Shown here in pieces: positions 8,349 through 17,440 of a stretch of 64,000 bases of DNA (the first letter of the stretch is position 1; every line of letters begins with the position of its first letter). Origin of the DNA: Pontibacillus chungwhensis BH030062. Lineage in GTDB: Bacteria; Bacillota; Bacilli; Bacillales; BH030062. Both the position numbers and the translations under genes were made by a program. Location: assembly GCF_000770675.1 (NCBI RefSeq), contig NZ_AVBG01000002.1:186001-250000 (forward strand), read 5' to 3'. The notes under the pieces are model-generated. The model ran no database searches, was not told where the DNA came from, and was given only the letters and a program-made list of their open reading frames with translations.

Positions 8349-9884
8349 TTAGCGAAGTTTTTCATCTTGAAATAGTTCTTTTGCAACCTTAGGTGCTAAC
8401 CAAAGGATCGGGAAGAGGAAGATGGATACTGGTACCGCTGTTACTACAATGAACGATTGTAGTGCGTTAATACCGCCATCTCCACCGCCACCGATGAAGA
8501 GTAGGATTGCTGCAATCGCACCCATTAGGATAGACCAGAATACACGCAAGGATACTTTCGGGTCTCCTTCACCGGAAACGGCCATTGCGATTGTATACGA
8601 CATTGAATCTCCTGTTGTAATAACGAAGATAATCGTTAGTAATAAGAATAACGGAGAGATAATGCTTGCAAGTGGCAGCTGTTCTGTAATAGCTATCATT
8701 GCAGCTGGCATTCCGCCTTCACTTAACTGTTTTGAAACGGATCCTGCTACGTCCATTTCGTAAAAGATTCCAGCGCCTCCGACAACTGTAAACCAGAACG
8801 TTGTTACAAGTGGTGCAATGACACCAACAGCTAGAATAATCTCACGAATTGTACGTCCTCTTGAGATACGACTTACAAGAATCGCCATCATTGGCGCATA
8901 CCCGATAAACCAACCCCAGAAGAATACTGTCCAGCTACCTAACCAACCAGTATCTGCTCGGAAGGTACTCATCGTGATAAAGTTCTCTGCATAGAAACCG
9001 AAGGACGAGATAAATTTATCGATGATAAATCCACCAGGCCCAAAAATGACTACGAATAATATAAGTCCAATTGCTAAGCGAACGTTAAAGCTACTAAGTG
9101 CTTGAATACCTTTATGAATTCCTGTAATGGCTGAGATCGTTGCCACAACCACTAGACCAATGATAATGGCAAGTTGAGTTGTGTACGTATCCGGAATGCC
9201 GAATAGTGCTTCAAGTCCATAGCTTGCTTGCAGACCTAGGAAACCGATTGGACCAATTGTTCCGGCTGCCACGGCAATAATAGCTGCAGCATCAATAATT
9301 GTACCAATAACGCTAGTACGAAGCTTTTCACCGAATAACGGGTAAAGAAGCGTTCTTGGCTTCATTGGCATACCTTTATGGTAATACCCATACATCATCA
9401 CAATGGCACTTAATGTACCAAGGATGGCCCACGCTAAGAAGCCCCAGTGCATGAAGCTTTGAGCCAATGCTGGCATAATCGCTTCAGGTGTCATGGCTTC
9501 AATGCCACTGTTTATTGGTGGTACTGTCATAAAGTGATACATAGGTTCAGCAGCGGCCCAGAATACGCCCCCACCAGCTAATAAAGTAGCCATAATAATG
9601 GATAACCACTTAAATGTATTCATTTCAGGTTTCTCCATATTCCCTAGCTTCACTTGACCATATTTAGAAAAAGCTACATAAAGTGCAATAATAAAGTTCA
9701 ATAACATTAAGACTTGCCAGAAAGCACCGAAGTACTTAACAGACCAAGCAAATCCTTCGTTTACAAATGTTTTCACAAAATCCAGATTAATAATTCCGGC
9801 AATAACAAATGCGACTAGTAATCCGCCACTAATACCAAAGACGGGCCAGTCTATCTTGGAGGTTTTTTCCTCTTGTTTACTCAT
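8349..9884 (-). CDS. BCCT family transporter with an atypical aromatic cage
   Basis: A 511-residue, 12-segment carrier of the betaine/choline/carnitine family. Family marks are WAAAEPMYHF (109-118) and SRISRGRTIRE (338-348). The fourth-helix motif is HWGFLAWAIL (146-155) where glycine-betaine carriers have HWGxHxWAIY, and the eighth-helix motif is WGWFIGYAP (323-331) where they have WAWWIAWSP. Aromatic residues that cradle the trimethylammonium group are therefore changed, which suggests a substrate other than glycine betaine. RBS AAAGGAGAATG precedes the ATG. A second, canonical BCCT gene is at 52144. Confidence 0.9.
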   Translation of the reverse strand: MSKQEEKTSKIDWPVFGISGGLLVAFVIAGIINLDFVKTFVNEGFAWSVKYFGAFWQVLMLLNFIIALYVAFSKYGQVKLGNMEKPEMNTFKWLSIIMATLLAGGGVFWAAAEPMYHFMTVPPINSGIEAMTPEAIMPALAQSFMHWGFLAWAILGTLSAIVMMYGYYHKGMPMKPRTLLYPLFGEKLRTSVIGTIIDAAAIIAVAAGTIGPIGFLGLQASYGLEALFGIPDTYTTQLAIIIGLVVVATISAITGIHKGIQALSSFNVRLAIGLILFVVIFGPGGFIIDKFISSFGFYAENFITMSTFRADTGWLGSWTVFFWGWFIGYAPMMAILVSRISRGRTIREIILAVGVIAPLVTTFWFTVVGGAGIFYEMDVAGSVSKQLSEGGMPAAMIAITEQLPLASIISPLFLLLTIIFVITTGDSMSYTIAMAVSGEGDPKVSLRVFWSILMGAIAAILLFIGGGGDGGINALQSFIVVTAVPVSIFLFPILWLAPKVAKELFQDEKLR

Positions 9885-10242
9885 TTAGGGTACATTCTCC
9901 TTTGAATTTTTTTACCTTGCAAACACAATGACATACTATCTCATACATAAATAGGTCATGTAAAGGAGGAAACTCAGTTCATTCTGAAGAATAGTATTTG
10001 CAAGGCATTCCCCTCCTATACACAAATTGACGATTCATCTTTCTCTCCCCGTCACCCTTAATCTCAAAACGGATTCTCTTCATATCCCATTTTTTTACGT
10101 AAATTTATGGAACATTTCCTTTTTCTTCTGAATCGCTGCTCCCTACCCTGCTTTCATCTATTTCCGCAACTTCTTTCTCATGGTAAGATGGTACAAGATT
10201 ATTTCGCATTCGTTTAGTACACCTATAAAGGACGGTTGTCTT
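9885..10242. other. Divergent intergenic region between BCCT and recQ
   Basis: These 358 bases separate two divergent genes and must hold both promoters. I see no convincing -35/-10 pair. CCTTGCAAA near 9913 and TTTGCAAGG near 9990 form an inverted repeat about 70 bp apart, a possible regulator site. No gene is supported. Confidence 0.5.
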
Positions 10243-12030
10243 ATGATGAAAAACGCACATCGCGTTTTAGAACAGTACTTCGGCTTCTCATCATTTCGTT
10301 TTGGACAGGAGCCATTAATTGGGCATGCTTTAGATAAGAAGAATGCTCTTGGCATTATGCCTACTGGCGGCGGAAAGTCGCTTTGTTATCAAATTCCCGG
10401 CCTTCTTCTGGACGGAACTGCTGTTATTATCTCCCCTCTTATATCTCTAATGAAAGACCAGGTTGATTCCTTAAACTCTCATGGTATTGCATCTACTTAT
10501 ATCAACAGCTCCCTCTCGTATGAAGAGCAGTCCCAGCGAATGTTTGACGTACAGCGAGGTCGATATCAGTTTGTTTATGTAGCTCCAGAGCGGTTTGATT
10601 CTGAAGGATTTATCAGTTCTCTGCGTCGCACGAAGTTATCCCTTATCGCCTTTGATGAGGCGCACTGTATCTCACAGTGGGGTCACGACTTCAGACCAAG
10701 TTATCGCTCTGTGGTCGGACAGTTACAAAAGCTTGGAAACCTCCCTGTTGTGATGGGTCTTACCGCTACAGCAACTGAGGAAGTAACCAAAGATATACAG
10801 CACCTCCTTTCTATTGAAGATGACCATGTCGTAAATACAGGTTTTTCAAGAGACAACTTAAATTTTCAAATTGTAAAAGGAAAAGAGAAACACGATTTCA
10901 TACAGGATTATATTAAAACCCGTCCTAAGGAATCGGGTATTATTTATGCAGCCACAAGAAAAGATATTGATCGCCTTCACCAATGGCTGAGTCGAGAAGG
11001 TGTGAAAGTTGCCAAATATCACGCCGGGTTATCTGAACAAGAGCGTAAATCTGCTCAAAATCAATTCATCAAGGATGAAGTAACCGTCATGGTTGCTACA
11101 AACGCCTTTGGCATGGGTATTGATAAATCGAACGTCCGTTACGTTATTCACTATGCCCTCCCAATGAATATTGAATCTTACTATCAAGAAGCAGGTCGTG
11201 CCGGTCGTGACGGGGAGCGAAGTGACTGTATCTTGCTCTTCTCCGCCCGAGACATTCAGCTTCAGAAGTTTCTTATCGAGCAATCGTTAATGGAGGAAGA
11301 AAAGAAAACAGAGGAATACCAAAAACTTCAGCAGATGGTGAACTACTGCCACACAGATAAATGTCTACAAGAATACATGCTGACTTATTTTAAAGACCCC
11401 TTCAGGCATGAACCATGCGGAATGTGTAGCAATTGCTTACACACAGGAGAGATAAAAGACATTACAAGAGAATCTCAAATTATCTTATCTTGTGTGAAAC
11501 GAATGAATGAGCGCTACGGCTCAGGAATGGTGGCTAAAGTAGTTAAGGGATCTAAAAGTCAAAAGGTGATGGAGACTCGATTTCATAAGCTGTCTACTTA
11601 CGGACTCCTTTCTGATCTGAAAGAGAAGGATATCATGCAGATGATTCAATTCCTTGTGGCAGAAGGCTATCTAGCTGTTGAAGATGGAAAGTTCCCCCTC
11701 CTTCGCCTTACTCAGGAATCATTAGCTATTCTTAAAGGGGAAGAAACTGTTCAAATGATTATCGAGAACGCATCAAAAGCTCATCAAGAATTAGATGTAA
11801 ACGAAGATCTATTTGAAAACTTGCGTATGTTAAGAAAACGACTTGCGGAAGAACACAAAATCCCTCCTTATGTTGTCTTCTCTGATGCTACGTTGAAGGA
11901 ATTGTGCCAAGCGAAACCTAAAACAAAGAGCGAGATGTTACAGGTTAAAGGTGTGGGTGAGAAGAAATTCGAGCAATACGGAGTGCTTTTCCTTGAAGCT
12001 CTGCAGGAGGAAACTCATCAGTATTCATAA
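10243..12030 (+). CDS. recQ: ATP-dependent DNA helicase RecQ
   Basis: A 595-residue superfamily 2, 3'-5' DNA helicase. Walker A PTGGGKS (40-46), DEAH (138-141), GLTATATEE (172-180), FGMGIDKSNVRY (289-300) and the motif VI region QEAGRAGRDG (315-324) are intact. The zinc-binding cysteines 374, 392, 395 and 398, an RQC winged helix (about 405-510) and a C-terminal HRDC domain (about 515-590) make it a full-length RecQ, not the short RecS type. AAAGGACGG precedes the ATG at 10243, so the earlier in-frame ATG at 10180 is rejected. It acts in recombination and replication-fork repair. Confidence 0.95.
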   Translation: MMKNAHRVLEQYFGFSSFRFGQEPLIGHALDKKNALGIMPTGGGKSLCYQIPGLLLDGTAVIISPLISLMKDQVDSLNSHGIASTYINSSLSYEEQSQRMFDVQRGRYQFVYVAPERFDSEGFISSLRRTKLSLIAFDEAHCISQWGHDFRPSYRSVVGQLQKLGNLPVVMGLTATATEEVTKDIQHLLSIEDDHVVNTGFSRDNLNFQIVKGKEKHDFIQDYIKTRPKESGIIYAATRKDIDRLHQWLSREGVKVAKYHAGLSEQERKSAQNQFIKDEVTVMVATNAFGMGIDKSNVRYVIHYALPMNIESYYQEAGRAGRDGERSDCILLFSARDIQLQKFLIEQSLMEEEKKTEEYQKLQQMVNYCHTDKCLQEYMLTYFKDPFRHEPCGMCSNCLHTGEIKDITRESQIILSCVKRMNERYGSGMVAKVVKGSKSQKVMETRFHKLSTYGLLSDLKEKDIMQMIQFLVAEGYLAVEDGKFPLLRLTQESLAILKGEETVQMIIENASKAHQELDVNEDLFENLRMLRKRLAEEHKIPPYVVFSDATLKELCQAKPKTKSEMLQVKGVGEKKFEQYGVLFLEALQEETHQYS

Positions 12031-12122
12031 ACGGTTCAGTATAACGGTTTTTATTGGTTTGAGAGAAAGAAAGGCCGCACTCTTACCCTAGCTTCTCAGC
12101 TACGACCCTTATCCAATCCCAC

Positions 12123-12179
12123 CCTATTCTTGAACAAGCTTTTTATAAAGAATAACAACATTAAACTTCAACAGAGCCA
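12123..12179 (+). repeat. 57-bp dispersed repeat, copy 1
   Basis: This segment is about 90% identical to 48198-48254. Both contain the nested inverted repeat ATTCTT-AACA ... TGTT-AAGAAT followed by AACAACATTAAACTT. Both lie at the edge of a region next to a minus-strand terminator. The nature is unknown; it may be the remnant or end of a larger element. Confidence 0.8.
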
Positions 12180-12186
12180 AGAAATT

Positions 12187-12218
12187 AAAAAACTCCGATT
12201 CTGCTAGAGAATCGGAGT
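12187..12218 (-). terminator. Terminator of the cyclotransferase-like gene
   Basis: ACTCCGATTCT and AGAATCGGAGT form an 11-bp perfect stem with a minus-strand T-run. Confidence 0.88.
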
Positions 12219-12228
12219 GCGGATGGGG

Positions 12229-12876
12229 TTATGCCTGTTCTGCTACTTCTTGGACAAAGTCGTGAATTTCTTTTCTAGAATAATGCTCTGGGACTCCTGG
12301 TTTTTCGTATAAGTAGTTTGTAATACGTTCCACGTCTTGAGTGTAGGCTTCCATAAATCCGCGAATTAACATGGCCAGGTAAGGTGTTGATGGTCTTGTT
12401 ATCGTCATCTCGCTTAATGGTTTTGGGTTAGTAAAAGTGAAGATCGGATACCCTTCTTCGTCACCTGCGTGAAGAAGATTGCCGTAATATGACCCTTCAT
12501 CAATAACAAGAGAACCTTTCTTCTTCACTTCTTCAATATCTACCGTCATATCCTCAACACCATTTTCCTGACGAACAACGTCCTCGAACTGCTCCTCAGT
12601 AATCAAGTACATTCTGCCCCATGTTTCAGTGTGTTCATCTTTAACAGTATCAATAAACGCACCCGCCCCATCCCAGCGGTCTGACCATCCTGAGAAATAG
12701 AGCTTATACGGTAAGCTGACTGGACTGTTCTTAACCGGAAGTGTGCAATCTCGACTCCCTACCTCTCTTCTATTCGAACCAGGAGGCTGGCCCCCTTCAA
12801 TATAACAACGAAAACGATCCTCAAATAGATTCGAGCCGAAACTGGCATACCATACGTAGTTTATTTGTTTACTCAT
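12229..12876 (-). CDS. Gamma-glutamylcyclotransferase-like protein
   Basis: A 215-residue cytoplasmic protein. The N-terminal YASFGSNL (10-17) corresponds to the YGSNL signature of the gamma-glutamylcyclotransferase (AIG2-like) fold, where it binds the gamma-glutamyl group. The rest is weakly conserved, and FTNPKPLSEM and PSTPYLAMLIRG are notable blocks. The start at 12876 (MSKQINYVWY) has AAAGGGGAAAGG upstream; the longer frame to 12909 has no ribosome binding site. It resembles Bacillus YkqA only loosely. The substrate is not predictable. Confidence 0.7.
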   Translation of the reverse strand: MSKQINYVWYASFGSNLFEDRFRCYIEGGQPPGSNRREVGSRDCTLPVKNSPVSLPYKLYFSGWSDRWDGAGAFIDTVKDEHTETWGRMYLITEEQFEDVVRQENGVEDMTVDIEEVKKKGSLVIDEGSYYGNLLHAGDEEGYPIFTFTNPKPLSEMTITRPSTPYLAMLIRGFMEAYTQDVERITNYLYEKPGVPEHYSRKEIHDFVQEVAEQA

Positions 12877-13017
12877 TAAACCTTTCCCCTTTTTCTGCGA
12901 TAACTGCAATTAGTTTGTTATAGATACTCCGATTATTCTAACAATTCTTCATCTTTAAAAAAAGGCTCTTCTTCTACACTTTATTGTGTTTGGGGTCCGT
13001 TACGTTTATAAGTGCAA

Positions 13018-13144
13018 GGGCAGGCTTGGGGACAACTCGCTTTCCTGCGGGGAGCTGGGAAGCCTCCTCAGCCGGCAAGCCGTCTTCCGGGGTCTCCCCT
13101 AGGCTCCTCTTCCCGCGGGAGTCTCGCAGTCCCCAAGCCTGCCC
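13018..13144 (+). repeat. Snapback repeat element, copy 1
   Basis: A 127-bp GC-rich element with perfectly complementary 16-bp ends (GGGCAGGCTTGGGGAC and GTCCCCAAGCCTGCCC). The interior has the shared core ACTCGCTTTCC, GGGAGCTGGGAAGCCTCCTC, GGGGTCTCCCCTAGGCTCCT and GGGAGTCTCGC. Related cores occur at 13237, 30509, 47776 and 48001, with different arm sequences. Upstream, 12978-13011 matches sequence flanking the copy at 48001. Confidence 0.85.
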
Positions 13145-13236
13145 TGACGATGTATAATAAACGCCCCCACTTTATGTAGTTCCTCTCAATCCCCACCTCC
13201 TATATATAGCGCGTTTCCGTTGCTCTCCATTTGGCA

Positions 13237-13426
13237 AAGGTGGGCCTGGAGAAATTGCGAGACTCCTGCGGGAGAAAGAGGTCGACGAGACCCCGCAGGG
13301 TGGGTTTCCCGAGGAGGCTAAAAAAGAAAGGGGAAGGTCGACTAAGGCCGTCACGTCCTGTGACAACGTCGAACGACCCCACGTCGTGTGGGGCCGCGGA
13401 AAGCGAGTGATTTCCAGGCCCACCTT
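13237..13426 (-). repeat. Snapback repeat element, copy 2 (inverted)
   Basis: A 190-bp element in the opposite orientation to copy 1. Ends AAGGTGGGCCTGGAGAAAT and ATTTCCAGGCCCACCTT are complementary apart from one mismatch or bulge. The interior has GAGACTCCTGCGGGAGAAAG and CGCGGAAAGCGAGTG. It also contains a second palindromic module (ACGTCCTGTGACAACGTC, then CGACCCCACGTCGTGTGGGG) that recurs at about 20250-20305. Open frames across it are not supported as genes. Confidence 0.85.
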
Positions 13427-13530
13427 ACGCTCCATTGAGGCTGACGGAAACGTCTCTCCATTTATCGCATAGCAAAACCACCTCAACTTCAAGTCTTCCA
13501 CATAAGGGGGCGAGCTTATGTAGAACGAAT

Positions 13531-13562
13531 AAAAGCGCTTAGAGTTGATCAACTCTAAGCGC
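13531..13562 (-). terminator. Terminator of the acyl-CoA thioesterase gene
   Basis: A perfect 28-bp palindrome (GCGCTTAGAGTTGA and its complement) with AAAA on the plus-strand left side, giving a T-run for the minus-strand gene ending at 13574. Confidence 0.85.
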
Positions 13563-13573
13563 AATTGTCTTGC

Positions 13574-14092
13574 TTATCTTCGGTCCCAAGGGAAGTCTGT
13601 GCCAAATTTATTTGCAAATTCTTTCGATACACTGCGACGTGCTTTACGCTGTGTAGCGCGATCTGCTGCACCGTCGTGTAGCCACTTCTCTTGTTCCGTT
13701 TCCGGGTAAACCTGAGGTACTTGAGAAGGGGTATTAGTTTCATCAACAGCGACCATCGTTAAGAATGACGTCGCACATACTTTGCGCTCACCTGATAAAA
13801 GCTCTTCTTTCACAGCTTTTACGAACACTTCCATAGATGTGTTTTTCGTCCATGTTACAAAAGCTTCTAAACAAATGGCGTCGCCTGCATTCACAGGGTA
13901 TAAGAAATCAACCGAATCTGTTGAAGCGGTCACAACATTACAGCGAGCATGACGGGTAGCTGCGATTGCAGCCACGTCATCGATATAAGCCATTAATTGA
14001 CCACCAAACAGCGTTCCGTGATTGTTCGTATCTGTAGGTAATACGTGAGAATTTTTGACTACTAATGATTCAATACAAGGTTTTTTATCCAT
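13574..14092 (-). CDS. Acyl-CoA thioesterase (hotdog fold, YkhA type)
   Basis: A 172-residue cytoplasmic hydrolase that cleaves acyl-CoA thioesters. The hotdog helix region TDTNNHGTLFGGQLMAYIDD (20-39) is the family signature, and the core ends in TFVKAVKEEL-like and SFLTMVAVDE strands. AGAGGAGG lies 8 bases before the ATG at 14092. The frame stays open 65 codons further upstream but without homology or a ribosome binding site. The length is close to that of Bacillus YkhA (about 179). It is isolated from kynA by a terminator, so it is probably not part of the kynurenine unit. Confidence 0.88.
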   Translation of the reverse strand: MDKKPCIESLVVKNSHVLPTDTNNHGTLFGGQLMAYIDDVAAIAATRHARCNVVTASTDSVDFLYPVNAGDAICLEAFVTWTKNTSMEVFVKAVKEELLSGERKVCATSFLTMVAVDETNTPSQVPQVYPETEQEKWLHDGAADRATQRKARRSVSKEFANKFGTDFPWDRR

Positions 14093-14284
14093 ATCTACTG
14101 CCTCCTCTAAATCTCCATTCATAGTATACCAACAATATTTCCTTCTATGTTTACGTGTTTTAAAAAGGGAAAGAAGATAACTTATATGAGAACGTTCCCT
14201 CAAGGACTCATCTTCACACTCCTTTTTCGTTATAAAGCGCTTCCAATTATCGAAAAAGGGATACGTAGCAAAAGCTTCCCTAAC

Positions 14285-14318
14285 CAAAAAACGCTTAGAG
14301 CATTTAACTCTAAGCGTG
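14285..14318 (-). terminator. Terminator of the kynU-kynA transcript
   Basis: ACGCTTAGAG and CTCTAAGCGT form a 10-bp stem followed on the minus strand by six T residues. It shares stem sequence with the terminator at 13531. Confidence 0.85.
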
Positions 14319-14358
14319 GTACTTTAGCTATTCATGTAATCTTTATTAGGTGTGGATG

Positions 14359-15063
14359 TTACTCAAGCGGTTTTGCATCATAACTCGATCCCGTCCAGTC
14401 TGTGAGGTCCGAAATGGTCTGCCACAATTTTGGATAGAATTCATATTTCACCCCGCGTTCAAGCGCTTGAGCAGGAATTCCTTTTAAGCTTTGCGTATTT
14501 AATCCAATCATGCGACGTACGAGTTGGATATGAGAATGCCTGAAGGTTTGAAAGTTCTCATCAAATCGGATAAGCGCTTGCAAGAGGTCAAATAATGCCC
14601 GGTGTTCATGCGGGTCTTTATGGATATCAAGTGGTGAAAGGCCTCTCTTGGTTAACAGTTTCTCACAAGGTTCCCAAAGTGTTGGACCTAAACGAAGCAC
14701 TTCATTAAAGCCCGGTGAATCCTGACCACTCCCCTGTCCTAGAGCTAAACGAATGGTGTGGTAATCTTTTGGACTAATGACTTTTACCATGTCAAATACA
14801 TTCGGGAGGTGATCGAGATGCATATTCACTCGTCTTAGCTGGCTAGTCGCTTCTTCAATTTCATTGTGCTTCATATGAGCATCTGCTAAGTGTATATACT
14901 GAATCATCAATTTAAAGTGGAGTTCTGCAATTTGATGAATCATTTGGAATGTTAATTCATCATGACAAGCTAATTCATCTTCTGACTTCTGAAGACTTAA
15001 CAATTCTTCTGTGCGAATGTACTTCTCATAATCTGTTACCACTTTCCCCTTTGAATCACTCAT
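14359..15063 (-). CDS. kynA: Tryptophan 2,3-dioxygenase family protein (divergent, short)
   Basis: A 234-residue all-helical heme protein of the tryptophan 2,3-dioxygenase family, which opens the indole ring of L-tryptophan to N-formylkynurenine. MIHQIAELHFKL (about 41-52) aligns with the substrate-site IHQxxELWxKL, and IRLALGQGSGQDS aligns with FRDxLGxxSGFQS and keeps the arginine. FRHSHIQLVRRMIG contains the proximal heme histidine. The GTGGSSG loop whose threonine holds the substrate amino group is missing, and the protein is about 45 residues shorter than Bacillus cereus KynA. Its place directly downstream of kynureninase (42 bp) argues for tryptophan breakdown. RBS AGAGGGG supports the start at 15063. 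Confidence 0.75.
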   Translation of the reverse strand: MSDSKGKVVTDYEKYIRTEELLSLQKSEDELACHDELTFQMIHQIAELHFKLMIQYIHLADAHMKHNEIEEATSQLRRVNMHLDHLPNVFDMVKVISPKDYHTIRLALGQGSGQDSPGFNEVLRLGPTLWEPCEKLLTKRGLSPLDIHKDPHEHRALFDLLQALIRFDENFQTFRHSHIQLVRRMIGLNTQSLKGIPAQALERGVKYEFYPKLWQTISDLTDWTGSSYDAKPLE

Positions 15064-15105
15064 ACATGTATCCCCTCTCTTCATTTAGAAAGATCATAAT
15101 GTTTA

Positions 15106-16377
15106 TTAAGCGATGACACCTCGTTTATTCTCGTATTGTTCATAAAGCTTTTGTTCCATAATATCCTTCAACACTTGCATCGTCTCCCAAACTTCTACAT
15201 ACGAAGTATAAAATGCAATTGGCGCTAATCGAATGACGTTTGGGGAACGAAAATCAGGGATCACCCCTTTATCTTTTAAAGCCTTACAAATACGCGCTGC
15301 TTCTTTATGTTCAAGACATACATGCCCACCACGTCTGTCGTCTTCTAGAGGATTTCCAATTCTAAACCCATATCCTTGTAGTTCACGCTGGAGTAAGTCC
15401 ATCATGTATTGCGTAGATTTTAAAGATTTTCGACGAATCGCTTCAATGCCCGCTTCATTAAATAGCTCAAGAGAACCGATGAGAGGAGCAACGCTTAATA
15501 AATGCGGGGTCCCGATTTGATAAGCTCCTGCTGTCTGAGCTGGCTGAAAGGTGTGATCCATATCGAATTGCTTATCTTTATCAGAGCCGAACCACCCACT
15601 TAACCCAGGTGTTTCGTTCAAATGGCGCTCATGCACGAACAAACCGCCCACTCCTCCTGGACCGCTGTTTACGTACTTGTAGTGACACCAATATGCGAAA
15701 TCCACTCCCCATTCATGAAAGTGATGGGGAACAACACCAACAGAATGACACCCATCAAAGCCAATCAAGATCCCTCTTTTATGTGCTTCTTCTGTTAAGC
15801 GCTTAATATCCAGGAGCTGACCACTTCTATACAGGACTGTTGGCAAGACGATGAGAGCAATATCATCTGTCATCGCTTCGATGACATCATCTTCTTTAAT
15901 TTCTCGTCCGTCACGACTTTTCACTTGAACGAGGTGTTCGTCAGGGTCATATCCTTTTAACTCAAGCTGACTCTTAAGTGCATATATGTCAGACGGGAAA
16001 TTCAATTCATCTGCCAGTATTTTTGTACGACCGTCTTCTGGTTTATAAAAAGTTGCAACAAGCTGATGCAAGTTTACTGTCGTAGAGCCTGTCACAATGA
16101 CTTCTTCCTTCTTCCCTCCAACAAGATCAGCTGATTGTTCGCCAAGCTGTTCAGAAAGGTAATACCAAGGGTGTTCTCCTCCTGTCCACCCGTCTATGCC
16201 TAGTTGTTTCCATGAATCTAGTATACGAAATACGGACGTTTCAGCACGCTTTGATAATAGACCAAGAGAATTTCCGTCCATATAAAGCGTGCCATCTTGT
16301 ATGTAAAATTCATCGCGAAAATGTGATAAAGGATCCTGCTGATCTAAGCTTTTTGCATATTCCTTTGACGTATCCAT
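15106..16377 (-). CDS. kynU: Kynureninase
   Basis: A 423-residue PLP enzyme that hydrolyses kynurenine to anthranilate and alanine. The aldolase-type PLP fold shows [12 protein letters not shown] (31-42), the PLP-binding GFDGCHSVG (207-215) and the Schiff-base lysine K234 in [11 protein letters not shown]. The C-terminal [17 protein letters not shown] block is also typical. GAAAGGGAGATGG precedes the ATG. It is the first gene of a two-gene unit with the tryptophan dioxygenase homologue. The kynB formamidase normally found with them in Bacillus is absent here. A cre site lies just upstream. Confidence 0.93.
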   Translation of the reverse strand: MDTSKEYAKSLDQQDPLSHFRDEFYIQDGTLYMDGNSLGLLSKRAETSVFRILDSWKQLGIDGWTGGEHPWYYLSEQLGEQSADLVGGKKEEVIVTGSTTVNLHQLVATFYKPEDGRTKILADELNFPSDIYALKSQLELKGYDPDEHLVQVKSRDGREIKEDDVIEAMTDDIALIVLPTVLYRSGQLLDIKRLTEEAHKRGILIGFDGCHSVGVVPHHFHEWGVDFAYWCHYKYVNSGPGGVGGLFVHERHLNETPGLSGWFGSDKDKQFDMDHTFQPAQTAGAYQIGTPHLLSVAPLIGSLELFNEAGIEAIRRKSLKSTQYMMDLLQRELQGYGFRIGNPLEDDRRGGHVCLEHKEAARICKALKDKGVIPDFRSPNVIRLAPIAFYTSYVEVWETMQVLKDIMEQKLYEQYENKRGVIA

Positions 16378-16421
16378 GTAACCATCTCCCTTTCCCCTCT
16401 ATAATAAGCCTAATCGATTTG

Positions 16422-16435
16422 TGAAAACGCTGTCA
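16422..16435. promoter_or_regulatory. Candidate catabolite-responsive element (cre) upstream of kynU
   Basis: TGAAAACGCTGTCA fits the CcpA consensus TGWNANCGNTNWCA at every position. It lies 45-58 bp before the kynU start, overlapping a TTGACA on the minus strand, a position expected for repression. Confidence 0.6.
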
Positions 16436-16445
16436 ATTAAGCTAT

Positions 16446-17438
16446 TCAATCTATTTGGATGCTTGGCCACTTTATTTTAAGAGTATAGTGCTTCTGCTTG
16501 TAAGTAAAATCTAAATGTCCGTGCCTTTTTTGAACGATTGATTGTATAGAGGTAGCTCCAAAACCACGTTCTCCGGTTTTTGTTGTGGTAGAAGGAACCC
16601 TATAAAGCTTATCTAATACATCATCGGGGACGGGTGTTGTGTCATTACGTATGATCAATATATAAAAAGCACTTTTCTTTTGTAATTTAACCATTACATG
16701 CCCCGCTTCGCCCTCTTCCTCTTTGTAACGTTCCGCTGCCTCTAACGCATTTGATAAAGCGTTCCCTAGAAGCACAACGATTTCTTCTTGAGGCATTGGA
16801 AGTGTGGAAACAGGGACTTCAAATTCATATATGAGTTCAATATTCGCTTTCTCAGCCTCACGACTATGCCAGTGCAACAAGCCTGCTATCGCGCTCTTTT
16901 CACCAGATAGTGATGCACTGAACCTTTCAAATTCCCCAACAAGTCGCCCCATATATTGAGTTGCTTCCTGATACTCACCTTGTTCTAACATATACTGTAA
17001 GCTTGTAATATGCTTCAAGTAATCATGACGTTCGCGCCGCAAATCAAGAAGCACCTGATCTGTCTGCTCCACTGTTGTATGTTTTGTTCTTAGCTTATCA
17101 TACCAATCCAGGTGACTCTTCTTCCAAGCAAAGCGGCAGTACTCTATAACCCATAAGCTTACAAATGACACCAAAAGCTCATACCAAGGCGAAGAAAAGC
17201 GGTATGAGAGTAATAGGATGACAGAAAGCATGGTGAGCCCCCACGTCCCATTAGGCTCTCTCTTCTCTATATAAATACGAAACCAGCGAGGCTTTTGGTA
17301 AGAGACATATAGAATAGCCGCCAAAAGAATAAGTGGGGCGAGCCATATGTACTGGAATTGTTGAAAGAATGCTGTCATATGAACCATCGCTAAACAAATA
17401 GCGAGCAGGCTGTTTGTAGATATCTTCACGCATTTCAC
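16446..17438 (-). CDS. natK: Sensor histidine kinase, NatK-like (AgrC/GHKL type)
   Basis: A 330-residue membrane sensor. About four hydrophobic segments occupy residues 8-100, then a dimerisation helix with the phospho-accepting region RRERHDYLKH (H138). The GHKL ATPase follows, with the N box LLGNALSNALEAA (223-235) and a glycine-rich GERGFGATSIQS (289-300). This is the layout of kinases paired with LytTR regulators. It directly follows the natR-like regulator (2 bp gap), and the pair is divergent from natAB, which NatKR controls in Bacillus subtilis. The stimulus is probably sodium or membrane-potential stress (inference). Confidence 0.8.
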   Translation of the reverse strand: MKCVKISTNSLLAICLAMVHMTAFFQQFQYIWLAPLILLAAILYVSYQKPRWFRIYIEKREPNGTWGLTMLSVILLLSYRFSSPWYELLVSFVSLWVIEYCRFAWKKSHLDWYDKLRTKHTTVEQTDQVLLDLRRERHDYLKHITSLQYMLEQGEYQEATQYMGRLVGEFERFSASLSGEKSAIAGLLHWHSREAEKANIELIYEFEVPVSTLPMPQEEIVVLLGNALSNALEAAERYKEEEGEAGHVMVKLQKKSAFYILIIRNDTTPVPDDVLDKLYRVPSTTTKTGERGFGATSIQSIVQKRHGHLDFTYKQKHYTLKIKWPSIQID

Positions 17439-17440
17439 AC

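Noticed and set aside
13172-13564. 130-residue minus-strand open frame
   Set aside because: It runs through a snapback repeat and a terminator palindrome and has no recognisable protein features.
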